Origin: Micropterus salmoides
Lineage: Eukaryota; Chordata; Actinopteri; Centrarchiformes; Centrarchidae
Reading direction: 5' to 3'
Assembly (NCBI RefSeq): GCF_014851395.1
Contig: NW_024041039.1
Location: 8,237,177 to 8,301,176, forward strand
Length of the DNA: 64,000 nucleotides
Both the position numbers and the translations under genes were made by a program. Of this stretch, positions 9,826-20,433 are shown piece after piece (position 1 is the first letter of the stretch; each line of letters begins with the position of its first letter). The notes beneath the pieces are model-generated. The model was not told the DNA's origin. It searched no databases and was given only the letters and a program-made list of their open reading frames with translations.

Positions 9826-12060
9826 GTTCCCATCATCAAACTGACTGACTCCTTCACTGAGGTCAAAGTGGACATCAGCTTCAATGTGAAGAGTGGCGTT
9901 GAAGCCGCTCGGCTCAGCAAGGACTACAAAGAGGTATAGCTGGCGTCATGCGTGCAACTTTTTTGAAACGTTTGCAAAATGTTTGACCTTTTTTCTTGTG
10001 TTTGTCATGTATCCTTGGAATACACACACTTCATGATTAATGGATGTGTAAGTGTACACATTGTTTGAACATTTGAAACATTTTCCCACGCTGTTTTCCA
10101 GGGGTCTACAGATCGTAGTATTATCTCAAACAATTCTCTTAAATCTCTAAGGTTGTAAAGAAGCCTGAAATACTGAAACCTAAATGGTGCCTTTCTTACA
10201 ACATAAAAAACAAAACAAAGATAGTTGCTGTTATAGATTGTACAGGTTTCTTAGTAGCATATAGAGCTTTTGACAACACTTTTTAACATACAGGAAGCCA
10301 TTTGATTCCAAAGCATTGCTTAATGGAGGTTTAACGTCTTGTGTGGCATATTTAGAGTAATCATTTCCTAACTCACCTGTTATGACCCTGGGGTCATATT
10401 TAGTTTGTTTTTATCTCCCCCTGCAATGTCAGCTGTCTCTCCTCCCTTAGAGTATGTGTGTGTATGCAGGTAATGGAGAACAGGAGGGCACACTGGATTG
10501 GTCCTGCAGAGCTGATTGGAGTCTCCTGATTGGTCACCTGGATGACAACAGCCATCTTAAGCACCACTGACAGGAACTCCTCTCTCTCTCTCTGCCTTTC
10601 CCAACCTGAGCCTGTGTACTGTGTGTTATACCTGTTAGTTGTGAGTAGAAAACTGCTGTGTAGAGTAGACCTTGTAAATGAATCTGTGCAGCTTAGCTTC
10701 GTAATTCTGATTGTTGTTGACAACCTTTTTTTTGTGGGCTTTAGCCATTTTTGTTATAATATACGGATATTTCTTTGTTGTATAGCAGTGTGTAGGAGTG
10801 AGAAGCCCTTTTTGCTTTTGAGATTAGAAGCCTGGTTTAGAGCTTTGTCTTTTATTTACTTTCTGTTTTTGGTTTAGGAAAGTTTAGGTTTATTAGATTG
10901 TTTTGGTTGTTGTTTTGGGCACTGCTCATCTCTGAAGCCAATAAAACTGCTAAATTGTATTTCCTGTGTTCTGGCCTTGTTTGGGAATGGGAAGAGTGGG
11001 AAGCTACACTTTTATGTTGCGTCCCGGACACCCCTAGACCTTGGGACGTAACACACCTTAACTGGCATTGCTAACGTCAAAAGCAAGATGGTGTTCATTT
11101 TATAATATGTCAAGTTTTGTACGCTTCTATATATTAGTGATCAGTAGGATAAACCAAGAAAAATCCTGGACTTTTGAGACTTTAAATTGCTGTTTTCCTT
11201 TGGAGGGTGCTGAAAGCATCAACATGTATTTCTTTATATGCACTTCCTCTGTCTATTTTTGGTCCTGTAGAAAAACCCTGTGCCAACTTATCTGGTGCTG
11301 AAGCAGTTCCTACTGCAGAGGAACCTCAATGAGGTTTTCACCGATGGAATTTGTTTTTAGCAAGACCTCTTAATGTTTTTATCAACTTGATCTTATTTTT
11401 TGGAGGATGTTTTATTAAGGTATTTGCAACAATTGTGGTTAATGAATACATGAATTATAAACATATGCACAATTCTGAATAAAACAGCCCTACATGCAGT
11501 ATTCAGCATGAACAATGTGAAGACCGTCATGCTGTCGAAGCATCTAAAAGTCTCGTCAATGACCTGTTAAACTAATTTAACCATCTGCAATAAGTCTAAC
11601 ATCTACCCGTGTGTTTTCCAGCTTCGCTACAGGGGAAGGACGTGTGCAGTCCCAACATCAACATCGGTGCTCTTCTCATTGAATTCTTTGAACTCTACGG
11701 TCGCCACTTCAACTACCTGAAAGTAGGTATCAGGATAAAAGATGGAGGTTGTTACGTTGCCAAAGACGAGGTTCAGAAGAACATGATGGATGGCTACAGG
11801 CCCTCCATGCTCTACATTGAGGACCCACTGCAACCAGGTAGGAACAGTGAACACAGAGGATAAAGGGTTACAAAGTGGGTTTGTCCTTTTAAAAGTTCGT
11901 CCAACATTTGAATTCCGTTTCCAGGTATTGAAATGTCATGTTCTAGTGACCATCTGTTTTGTGTCCAACAGACAACGATGTTGCCCGGAGTTTGTACGGT
12001 GCCATGCAGCTTAAGCAGGACTTTGACTACGCCCGTGTGGTGCTCAGCCATGCTGTACCC
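9826..12060 (+). pseudogene. tent4b: TENT4B-like (PAPD5) non-canonical poly(A) polymerase, unprocessed partial pseudogene, copy 1
   Basis: Four recognisable exons with introns. Exon A 9826-9933 (VPIIKLTDSFTEVKVDISFN..., CAG acceptor, GT donor). Exon B from 11271 (KNPVPTYLVLKQFLLQRNLN, then EVFT, decaying into a TAG). Exon C 11622-11837 (LLIEFFELYGRHFNYLK, IRIKDGG, YRPSMLYIEDPLQP). Exon D 11972 to about 12060 (DNDVARSLYGAMQLKQ, VVLSHAV). These are the catalytic and central-domain parts of the TRF4-type nuclear polymerase that oligoadenylates RNAs. The exon C start carries a +2 shift relative to the expected frame, exon B lacks its 3' half, and the catalytic N-terminal and C-terminal exons are absent. 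Retained introns exclude a retrocopy. Confidence 0.82.
10378..11053. mobile_element. Solo LTR (LTR1), copy 1
   Basis: 676 bp beginning TGTTATG and ending CGTAACA, flanked by a 4-bp direct repeat CACC (10374-10377 and 11054-11057). It contains a CT run and an AATAAA signal (10940-10945). No internal retroviral or gag-pol sequence remains. It sits in an intron of the TENT4B-like pseudogene, so it arrived after that sequence. Confidence 0.75.
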
Positions 12061-12296
12061 TCTCATTTCAGAGTCACTAGTGATTTTAGTTTCTGTGCAA
12101 AAACTTCCACATGAAACAAGAGCTTTCGAACAACTGCCACGGTCCATGTTTTACTGCAGCTGGTACATTGCTGGTCTTTCCTTCAGTCCTTGCTTCACAG
12201 ACAGCTTTAATGTTAAACAAGTGGAGTTTTTTATTGACGATAAATAAGCACTGAGCTGTTGCTTACACAATGGAGATGGCATGGGAAACCAAAGTC

Positions 12297-13178
12297 AGTC
12301 ACTTCTAATGAATCCAAATACCTCACTGTCATTCATGTCAAAGCGTGGCTAGGCCAAAATTTCTTAGAACTAAATGAGAGTAAAACAGAGATCATGCAGT
12401 TTGGCCCCACTAACTGCACGATAGACTTGGGCCCCCTCAATGACTTTGTGCATCCTGTTGTAACTAACCTTGGGGTCAAAAATAGACAGTGATTTTAAAC
12501 TTGACAAACAAATAAATGCGGTTGTGAAATCTAGTTTTTATCATCTTCGCCTTTTAGCCAAAGTTAAACCTTTTATTTCTTCTCGTTGTACTGTAATGCA
12601 CTTTATATCGGTATAAATCACAACGCACTTTCACGCTTACAGTTAGTCCAAAATTCTGCAGCACGTCTTTTAACAGGAACCAAAAAGCGCGCTCATATAA
12701 CTCCAATTCTTGCCTCATTGCACTGGCTTCCTGTTCGTTTTAGGATTGATTTTATTGTTTGTTTTTAAAGCTGTGAATGGACTGGCCCCAACATATATCT
12801 CGGACCTCGTCCAAATTTATACGCCAGTGCGGTCACTGAGGTCAGAGGGCCAGCTCCAGCTTGCGGCCCCCAAGACAAGAGAGGGCCTTTTCTGTGGTTG
12901 GACCTAAACTCTGGAACGCTCTGCCCCTCCATGTCCGAACAGCCCCTACAGTTGAGTGTTTCTCCTCTAAAGACACATTTTTATTCTTTGGCTTTTAACT
13001 CCGCGAGTTGTGTGGTCCTCTGATTGTTTTACTGTATTTTAGTATTTAAAGCTGATGCTCTTATTTTGCTTTTACAAAATTTTATATTAATTGTTTTGTA
13101 TGTTTGAGTCTTCTGTGCAGCACTTTGGTAACTTTGTGTTTGTAAAATGTGCTATAGAAATAAAGTGGATTGGATTCA
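12297..13178 (+). mobile_element. L2-like LINE 3' fragment, copy 1
   Basis: Broken reverse-transcriptase C-terminal part: LGQNFLELNESKTEI, NSAARLLTGTKKRAHITPIL, LHWLPVRFRIDF, AVNGLAPTYISDL, then a non-coding tail ending ATAAAGTGGATTGGATT. Several frame breaks are present. It keeps about 60 nt of coding sequence and a 3' tail that copies 2 and 3 lack. Confidence 0.75.
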
Positions 13179-14250
13179 TTTTTATTGGAACTGCTTTGTA
13201 TTCAAGAAAAAGTCCCAATATGGTTTATTTACTGTTATTTATGTCAGTACGTCACAGTAGCTGTTGAAAGTCACCGTTTTGTGGCTCGCTGTAAATATAC
13301 TGAGAGTTTATTTAGTTGTTATGGAGGAGAGAGGTGAGGTTTCTAAATGGACAACACTGGTGCTTGAGGTCAGTGTTAGCTTCACGTGGGTGTTAATGTT
13401 TTCATTAACCCAGCACTGTCCAGCATTTTTTATGGATGTAATGTTGCAGGCTAGTTGAGTTTACCATTGCAGAAATTCAATATAATTGTAGGAGCAGAGA
13501 TTATAGTGGCTGGATATTGCCGAGCATTGGCTTTGTTTACAGTCAAACATCCACCTATTGCCAACTTCTGCTTAGGAGAATTAATCAATTAAAATGCTTA
13601 CATACAAATATCACCACAACGCATTTCATTGGCTCCAACTACTGCAGCTCTTTGCTACAATGTGTCATAGAGGCACAAGTAGTGGTTATTTTCATTATCG
13701 ATTAATTTGCCAATCATTTATTTGTTTTGTCTACAAATGGTGGAAGAATTATATGTATGTATTATATGTATAAATTCTCTAAGCCTGCCCATGGTGAAGC
13801 CTTGAATAATTTTTTTCTGTCTGACCAACAGTCCAAAACCTAAACATATTTAATTTACTTCTTACATTTGAGAAACACACAAACACTTGTCAGGTCTCTG
13901 GCTATTGTGGCAGACAGATGCCAATGGTATTTCTTACTAAACAAATGTATTGTGCCATACCCATACTGTCAGAGTCTGGAATGTCCTTCCACTTTGTCAA
14001 CTTTACCATTATTTGGCTGTGATGACAGCATGGTGATATCTGAATGTATTTGATACCACTACACTTGTATGAACCTGCTTATTCCTTTTATAAATCACCC
14101 CTGTTCTAAAGTCCAATTTAATGCTAATGCAAAACAGAAGTGTGTGTGTGTCATTATAATAAACTCTGAAAAAGGAAACCATTCCTATAATATAGTACAT
14201 CAAATTTATTAAGAAGCAAATATTTTAGATTTATATTGTGGGAGGAAAAT
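13179..14250. other. Element interior, no recognised gene
   Basis: An open frame at 13264-13458 (64 codons) is conserved in the three copies but has no recognisable motif. 13506-13870 is arranged differently in copies 2 and 3, where about 440 bp more is present. Confidence 0.4.
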
Positions 14251-14625
14251 TCAGTGCGCTTGCGTACACAGCAGGGTGTTCAGGGAACCACCGTTCCTGT
14301 TGGAAAAAAACGTTTTACTACGTTTTGTCGGCGCTGAACTCGCCCCAGGTTGATCTGGCTGGTTGGTCAACAACACAGCATTGGTGAGACTGAAACGGAA
14401 AGGGTAGATACGTATTGGACACTGATCCTCTTCTTGATCGTCCTCGTCCACAAGATGATTGCATTTCGCAACAGGAGTGTTCAGTCTCACCAATGCTGCG
14501 TTGTTGAGGCGTTTTGCAGTCGTGTTGTGTTGAAATACTGTCATGTTGTTGTGTTTCCCAGGAATCCTGGGAAATAAATCTGCGAGTGTTGCAAGTGATG
14601 CAATATTTTTGCCTCTCTCATTCAC
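14251..14625 (-). CDS. Hypothetical 124-residue frame conserved in all three elements
   Basis: Open from an ATG at 14625. Copies at 29652-30029 and 47581-47958 encode 125 residues and differ by a one-residue indel (VAKC versus VVAKC) and a few substitutions. No domain is recognised; a central acidic run (DEDDQEEDQ) is visible. It overlaps the 27-bp inverted repeat and a degraded relative of the repeat gene's tail, so it may be non-coding. Conservation may simply reflect recent duplication. Confidence 0.25.
   Translation of the reverse strand: MNERGKNIASLATLADLFPRIPGKHNNMTVFQHNTTAKRLNNAALVRLNTPVAKCNHLVDEDDQEEDQCPIRIYPFRFSLTNAVLLTNQPDQPGASSAPTKRSKTFFSNRNGGSLNTLLCTQAH
14368..14506. repeat. Inverted repeat, 27-bp arms, copy 1
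   Basis: Arms 14368-14394 and 14480-14506 are reverse complements with one mismatch, around an 85-nt spacer. Copies 2 and 3 have perfect arms. It could form a hairpin in RNA or mark a small fold-back element. Confidence 0.7.
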
Positions 14626-14756
14626 TGTGCAAGACGGGTCAGGTCACAGATATAAAGACATGTAGAGAGAGAGGAGATTATGGCTCTTGTTGCCAGATTG
14701 ACTCTTGTCAAGTTTATATTCCCTTCATGATACAGAGAGTTAAATGTGGATTGAAA

Positions 14757-15095
14757 TATGAAAATATAGTAATATATAAAATACAATAAAAAAATAGAAA
14801 AATATTTACAGATATTATATATATTTATTAAAATATAAAATAGTAATACATAAAAATAGAATACAAAAATAGAAAATATTTACAGATATATAACCTTTTA
14901 AAATATAAAAAAATAGTAATGTATAAAAATAGAATAAAAAAATAGAAAAATATTTACAGATATATATATACTTATTAAAATATAAAAAATAGTAATGTAT
15001 AAAAATAGAATAAAAAATAGAAAAATATTTACAGATATTATACATTTATAAAAACTAATAAAAATAGTAATATAATAAAAAAATATATACAGATT
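14757..15095. repeat. AT-rich VNTR, about 75-bp period, copy 1
   Basis: About four units containing AATATTTACAGATAT spaced 74-75 bp apart, lying just downstream of the 55-residue-repeat gene. The unit number differs among element copies. Confidence 0.75.
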
Positions 15096-15254
15096 TTTAG
15101 ATACACTTTCACGTTCCAATATTTGTGCCTCTCTCTTTCACTGGGTAAGACAGTTTGAGGTACAGAAGACTTGTGGAGATAGCAAGTAGAAGGCTTAACC
15201 CTCTTTGTCCTCATTGTCACTCATATGTCATTATATAGGCCAGGTACGCAATGC

Positions 15255-17881
15255 TTAAATCCAAAAGTTTGCTCTGGAAAAAGCAGAAGCAATTCTTGCG
15301 GCTCTAGAAAAATCACCTGCAGCATACCTGTCAAATATCCAAGAAGTAGTGAGGACAGAACCACCCAAAACTACAAACAGCTTGAATTCGTAATCGTCTA
15401 ATAATTTTGGCAAGCCCTGTAGATACGTAGTTTGATATCTTCTGTCATTGTCCGAAGAGCATCTGCAATTTTTGCTGGGGAAGTGTGGTCGGGGCACACA
15501 TATGAAGATTTGTAGAGAGAGCCAGAAGAAGGCTCAAGCCTCTCGCTACCAAAATGACTCTTGTGAATCACACGGTAATTACGTGCAGAGAGGTCATCCT
15601 GCTCTTGTTTGTTTTGCTCGGATACACTACCCCGACAGTCCATGCCAGTGGAGTGGCGGCCATTTCTCGGATGCAGCAACCTGGGATTCCTGCAGGTTTG
15701 GTCCTCAAAGTCTGTCTGGATTTGTGGTGGTACTGCAGGGCAAAAAAATACAGAGAGGTCATCCTGCTCTTGTTTGTTTTGCTCTGTTTCATCAACTAAC
15801 CAGTCCAAGTTTATGGAGTGGCGGCCATTTCTCAGACCCAGCAACCTGGGATTACTGCAGGTTTGGTCCTCAAAGTCTGTCTGGACTTGTGGTGGTACAG
15901 CAGGGCAAAAAAATACAGAGAGGTCATCCTGCTCTTGTTGAATTTGCTCTGTTTCATTAACTAACCAGTCCAAGTTTGGGGAGTGGCAGCCATTTCTCAG
16001 ATCCAGCAACCTGGGTTTACAGCAGGTTTGGTCCTCAAAGTCTGTCTGGACTTGTGGTGGTACTGCAGGGCAAAAAAATACAGAGAGGTCATCCTGCTCT
16101 TGTTTGTTTTGCTCTGTTTCATCAACTAACCAGTCCAAGTTTACGGAGTGGCGGCCATTTCTTGGATCCAGCAACCTGGGATTACTGCAGGTTTGGTCCT
16201 CAAAGTCTGTCTGGACTTGTGGCGTTACTACACGGTAAGTGCGTGCAGAGGGTCATCCTGCTCTTGTTGAATTTGCTCTGTGTCATCAACTAACCAGTCC
16301 AAGTTTACGGAGTGGCGGCCATTTCTTGGATCCAGCAACCTGGGATTACAGCAGGTTTGGTCCTCAAAGTCTGTCTGGACTTGTGGTGGTACTGCAGGGC
16401 AAAAAATACAGAGAGGTCATCCTGCTCTTGTTTGTTTTGCTCTGTTTCATCAACTAACCAGTCCAAGTTTACGGAGTGGCGGCCATTTCTTGGATCCAGC
16501 AACCTGGGATTACTGCAGGTTTGGTCCTCAAAGTCTGTCTGGACTTGTGGCGTTACTACACAGTAAGTGCGTGCAGAGAGGTCATCCTGCTCTTGTTGAA
16601 TTTGCTCTGTGTCATCAACTAACCAGTCCAAGTTTATGGAGTGGCAGCCATTTCTCGGATCCAGCAACCTGAGTTTACAGCAGGTTTGGTCCTCAAAGTC
16701 TGTCTGGACTTGTGGGGTACTGCAGGGCAAAAAATACAGAGGGGTCATCCTGCTCTTGTTTGTTTTGCTCTGTTTCATTAACTAACCAGTCCAAGTTTAC
16801 GGAGTGGAAGCCATTTCTCAGATCCAGCAACCTGGGATTACTGCAGGTTTGGTCCTCAAAGTCTGTCTGGACTTGTGGCGTTACTACACGGTAAGTGCGT
16901 GCAGAGGGGTCATCTTGCTCTTGTTGGTTTGCTCTGTGTCATCAACTAACCAGTCCAAGTTTAGGGAGTGGCGGCCATTTCTCGGATCCAGCAACCTGGG
17001 ATTACAGCAGGTTTGGTCCTCAAAGTCTGTCTGGATTTGTGGTGTTACTACACGGTAAGTGCGTGCAGAGGGGTCATCCTGCTCTTTTGAATTTGCTCTG
17101 TGTCATCAACTAACCAGTCCAAGTTTAGGGAGTGGCGGCCATTTCTCGGATCCAGCAACCTGGGATTACTGCAGGTTTGGTCCTCAAAGTCTGTCTGGAC
17201 TTGTGGCGTTACTACACGGTAAGTGCGTGCAGAGGGGTCATCCTGCTCTTGTTTGTTTTGCTCTGTTTCACCAACTAACCAGTCCAAGTTTAGGGAGTGG
17301 CGGCCATTTCTTGGATCCAGCAACCTGGGATTGCTGCAGGTTTGGTCCTCAAAGTCTGTCTGGACTTGTGGTGGTACTGCAGGGCAAAAAAATACAGAGG
17401 GGTCATCCTGCTCTTGTTGAATTTGCTCTGTGTCATCAACTAACCAGTCCAAGTTTACGGAGTGGCGGCCATTTCTTGGATCCAGCAACCTGGGTTTACA
17501 GCAGGTTTGGTCCTCAAAGTCTGTCTGGACTTGTGGCGTTACTACACGGTAAGTGCGTGCAGAGGGGTCATCCTGCTCTTGTTTGTTTTGCTCTGTTTCA
17601 TCAACTAACCAGTCCAAGTTTATGGAGTGGCGGCCATTTCTCAGACCCAGCAACCTGGGATTACTGCAGGTTTGGTCCTCAAAGTCTGTCTGGACGATGG
17701 ATCCATAGATGATGTTTTTCTCGTCTGGTGCTGGTACAGGAGGTGATTCGTGGATCACAGGTTCTGCTGGGTTAATCCTGGGTGTACTGGGTTGATTATG
17801 GCTCAGTACAGAGCTGATGAGATGTCCAGCAGTTTTGGCGACCCAAGGAAGCACAACAAGACCTAGAGCTAATACTGGCAT
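15255..17881 (-). pseudogene. 55-residue tandem-repeat protein gene, copy 1 (frameshifted)
   Basis: ATG at 17881. The N-terminus is hydrophobic (MPVLALGLVVLPWVAKTAGH), followed by a Pro-rich linker, about 13 repeats of 165 nt, and a unique C-terminus ending in ANFWI at 15255. Each repeat carries QTDFEDQTCSNPRLL, RNGRHS and LDWLVDETEQ, joined by one of two linkers (ARTYRVVTPQ or VFFCPAVPPQ). Near the C-terminus, FKLFVVLGGSVLTTSWIF could span a membrane. The frame breaks several times: A7 to A6 in the linker, a GAGGGTC deletion at about 16,249, and one T lost near 15,404. I recognise no family. The opposite strand is also open, but it lacks a coherent start and end. Confidence 0.6.
15590..17695. 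repeat. 165-bp tandem repeat array, about 13 units
   Basis: Direct repeats at an exact 165-bp spacing (for example GAGGTC at 15755, 15920 and 16085). The unit length is divisible by three, which keeps both strands open. Unit linkers occur in two forms in mixed order. Confidence 0.9.
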
Positions 17882-18059
17882 GTCAGTAGATAGTGGGATT
17901 AACTAGATAAAATGGTATTTCTCCTGATATTTAGTTGCAAAGTTTTACAGTTCTCTGCACAAAGTATTTCTTCTGATATGTTGTTGTCTGGTTTTACAAT
18001 TCTCTGCAGAAAGTGTGAGATATCTGATCGATTCTGACGCGTTTGGTCTCAGTAAAGAG

Positions 18060-18290
18060 TGACGTAACAAAAAAAAGAAGCAGGAGTGACGTCAGGAGTG
18101 TTCCATGTTTTTTTTAAAAATACTAACGGCTGGATTTTGAAAGGATCCAACAGAGAAACTCCCTTCTGGGCTCCTTCTAAAGCCACGCCCCCAAAATACG
18201 TGAACGCACGTTGCCGTTGCAGCTGGAGGACCAGCGAAGAGGAGCGCAGTGCAGCCGCTCACATCAGGTGTAAGAAAACGTGTAACCTTA
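18060..18290. promoter_or_regulatory. Promoter-like block with perfect CRE and GC box
   Basis: TGACGTCA at 18087-18094, a GTGACGTAAC half site at about 18058, a GC box (CCACGCCCCC, about 18184) and a possible first-exon donor CAG|GTGTAAG at 18265-18271 on the plus strand. It lies about 200 bp upstream of the repeat gene's ATG on the minus strand, so it could drive either direction. Nearly identical blocks occur at 33,035-33,265 and 51,895-52,125. Confidence 0.4.
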
Positions 18291-18430
18291 TCATTATGAA
18301 ATGAAACAACTAACCGTGGTGTTAGTACTCACTGTCTATCTAGCATGTTAATATTGGACAGGTTTAAAAAGACCGAGTTTTGATCAGTAACGCGCTGGCT
18401 AGTTAACTGTTAGCAACAGGTAACTTAGCT

Positions 18431-18712
18431 GTGCTAACAGCTTCGGTAACATTGGGCAAAGCTAAAAACAGGCTGATCCACATTTTCCCGTTACACGAAC
18501 GTGATTTCGTGTTTGACTCCCAACATGGACGTTGTTTTGCATGTCAGAGCTTCCACGGTGACAGCATTATTGTCTCTGAGGACTGCACTCCAGAGCCAAG
18601 CACAGACCAGGAGAGGACCGGGGTCGAGGCGCAGAGGTGGGAGGTCCGAGGAAGAACAGGCAGGACGGAGAGGACGAGGTGCAAGTTAAGCAGCACATTT
18701 TCTAGGACCTGA
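18431..18712 (+). CDS. Hypothetical plus-strand frame downstream of the promoter-like block
   Basis: Two overlapping short frames (93 codons at 18431-18712, 62 codons at 18501-18689). The latter is Arg/Gly-rich toward its end. Both are almost unchanged in the other two elements (33407-33688, 52267-52548). There is no domain match, so this may be a 5' exon or non-coding. Confidence 0.2.
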   Translation: MLTASVTLGKAKNRLIHIFPLHERDFVFDSQHGRCFACQSFHGDSIIVSEDCTPEPSTDQERTGVEAQRWEVRGRTGRTERTRCKLSSTFSRT

Positions 18713-18719
18713 GTCGAGC

Positions 18720-19615
18720 TTCACACTCCAACAACGGCATATGAACAGGTGTGTGTGTGTATATATTTTAATATTAGTACATTATTTCCCAGTGTACTTC
18801 TGTCAAAGTTTCTCTGGTGTTTCCCCCCTTAAGCCCTTTGGCAGTCAAAAGTGCTATATAAATATAATCCACTATTGTTATTACTTTTTATTTATTTTTT
18901 ATTTTTTACTGATTACACCAACACTAACTACAGCTCTGCTTCAGCCATTGGCTCATCTGTGTTATGTCCACTGACGTGAATGGAACAAGTGTCTGTGTTT
19001 ATTGCAGCCCTGAGAGGACTACAGATACCTGGTTTTTATACTCTCTATTTAATATGTGTTGGTGTATAAAGACACTTTCAACAAATACAAAAGTGTTTTA
19101 GAAACAACTTGCTTACCTTGCCTTTACCTGGTGAAGTTATGTGGAAAGCAATAATGGTACATATTATATATTGCAATGCACTAGATGAGGTTAGCAACTG
19201 CTCAGCGTTGGCCACATAGCTAGCGTAACTATCCATGTTTTCCCAGATTTTCTGATGTTGACTGTTTTCACTGACATTATCTGAATCTCGTTGGCCTGAC
19301 AGTCTTCATCACATAAACCTTTATTGCTGTTTTTATCCTTACTTAGAGTTTATGTTGGAGTCTTGCTTTGTGCCGTGAGCTGGTTGTTTTGTTAGAAGAC
19401 TGCATTTCATTAGCTGGGGTGTTTTGTCGCTGTGGTCTGCAGGACCCGCATCCTGATCCATTGCCTTTGCATTAAAAGCAGAATAGTGGCTGTTCCAAGC
19501 AACAGAGGGAAACAGGCGTGTGCTTTATTTCTAACTGAGGTTTGAGCCTATTGACAATAATGCAGTAAAAATGTGATTTATTAATGATTTCATTGAAAAA
19601 CTACATATAGTCCCG
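18720..19615. other. Right arm of element 1, no gene seen
   Basis: Non-coding arm with AT-rich runs, ending in the inverted terminal sequence. Copies lie at about 33,700-34,574 and 52,570-53,440. Confidence 0.5.
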
Positions 19616-19963
19616 TTAAAACAGAATATGGAAGGTATTTCTGTACTGGCATGGCAGCGCAAGAATGTGAGTAAAGTTATAAATTATGATCAAGTCTGAT
19701 TTATGAAGTTTGCTTTTTATTTATTTATGAAGGAACGCTGTAGGAAGCAGAATAGTTTGGATGTCTGCATTTTATCAGTGGTCTGTAGTTCAAGACTCCA
19801 TCAATCTTGTAGTTGATGAGACAATATCAGAAACAATATGTTCTGCACATCCAAGAAATGTGACGAGCATATTTTGTACAACAGTTGATAATAAATTCAA
19901 AGGCTCAGTTTAGATGGAGGCTGGCTGCAGGTGTTCAAGAGCCTGAACATCTTGTCTGTGTGC

Positions 19964-20433
19964 AGTTTTTGTATTGACTTGAGGGGAATCTGCAGCACTG
20001 TGCTGACTGGCAGCACAGAAATACACACCCCTGTCATTTAATGAAACATTTGAAACAGTGAGGCTTGACTCTTTACGGCCGTCTCCATCAAAGCTGATTT
20101 TTCCTTTCACGTCGTCCTCGGGGTATAGGGAGTCCAGATACAGATATCCCAGGAACTTTAGCGTTTTGTTTTCATCTTGTTTGTACCAGAGAATGACCTC
20201 AAAATTTGTTATGCTGTGTGAACATTTGATCTCACTGGCAACAGATTCACCAGTTCCTTTTATGATGAAAGGAGGTTTTTGACTGACAGTGTAGGTATTT
20301 GAGGCACCTGTAGAAAAAGATGTTATTTTAAATACTGAAATGATTAGCTGTGTAGGATCTTACTCTGTCTGAAATACTCACCCTTATTCCCTGGCAGATG
20401 AAGGAAACACAATATAAAGACCTTAAACATCAT
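19964..20433 (-). CDS. trbv: V7: T-cell receptor V segment (type B), probable TRBV
   Basis: Leader exon 20382-20433 (MMFKVFILCFLHLPGNK), V exon 20003-20307 (305 nt, open). CDR1 region ITNFEV, ILWYKQDENKTLKFLGYL, CDR2 region YLDSLYPED, GVYFCAASQ. RSS: heptamer 19996-20002, 23-bp spacer, nonamer ACAAAAACT (19964-19972). It sits about 350 bp beyond the right end of element 1. It looks functional. Confidence 0.87.

Larger units (their letters stand above)
8891..19615. mobile_element. Element 1: 10.7-kb TTAA-flanked composite element
   Basis: Left end AGGGGCAATATGTAGTTTTC follows TTAA (8887-8890). The right end, read on the opposite strand, is CGGGACTATATGTAGTTTTT followed by TTAA (19616-19619); copies 2 and 3 keep AGGGGC there. 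The flanks join at a single TTAA in three paralogous sites (1027, 4774, 38314). TTAA duplication and short inverted ends are characteristic of piggyBac-type transposons. No transposase is visible, so it would be non-autonomous. Cargo, left to right: TENT4B-like pseudogene with a solo LTR in an intron, LINE fragment, inverted repeat, AT VNTR, 55-residue-repeat gene, promoter-like block. The interior may be a stack of later nested insertions. Confidence 0.7.

Noticed and set aside
13264..13458. 64-codon frame conserved in the three elements
   Set aside because: No motif, and conservation is no better than the surrounding non-coding sequence.
14815..15045. Tyr/Phe/Ile-rich minus-strand frames over the AT repeat
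   Set aside because: Low-complexity translation of an AT-rich VNTR.
15590..17695. Regular repeat array as a possible CRISPR
   Set aside because: Units are contiguous 165-bp coding-like repeats without unique spacers, in a vertebrate genome.
8891..19615. Large element as a virus-transposon fusion (Teratorn-like)
   Set aside because: No viral replication, capsid or terminase genes are visible and it is far too short. Only the TTAA target is shared.
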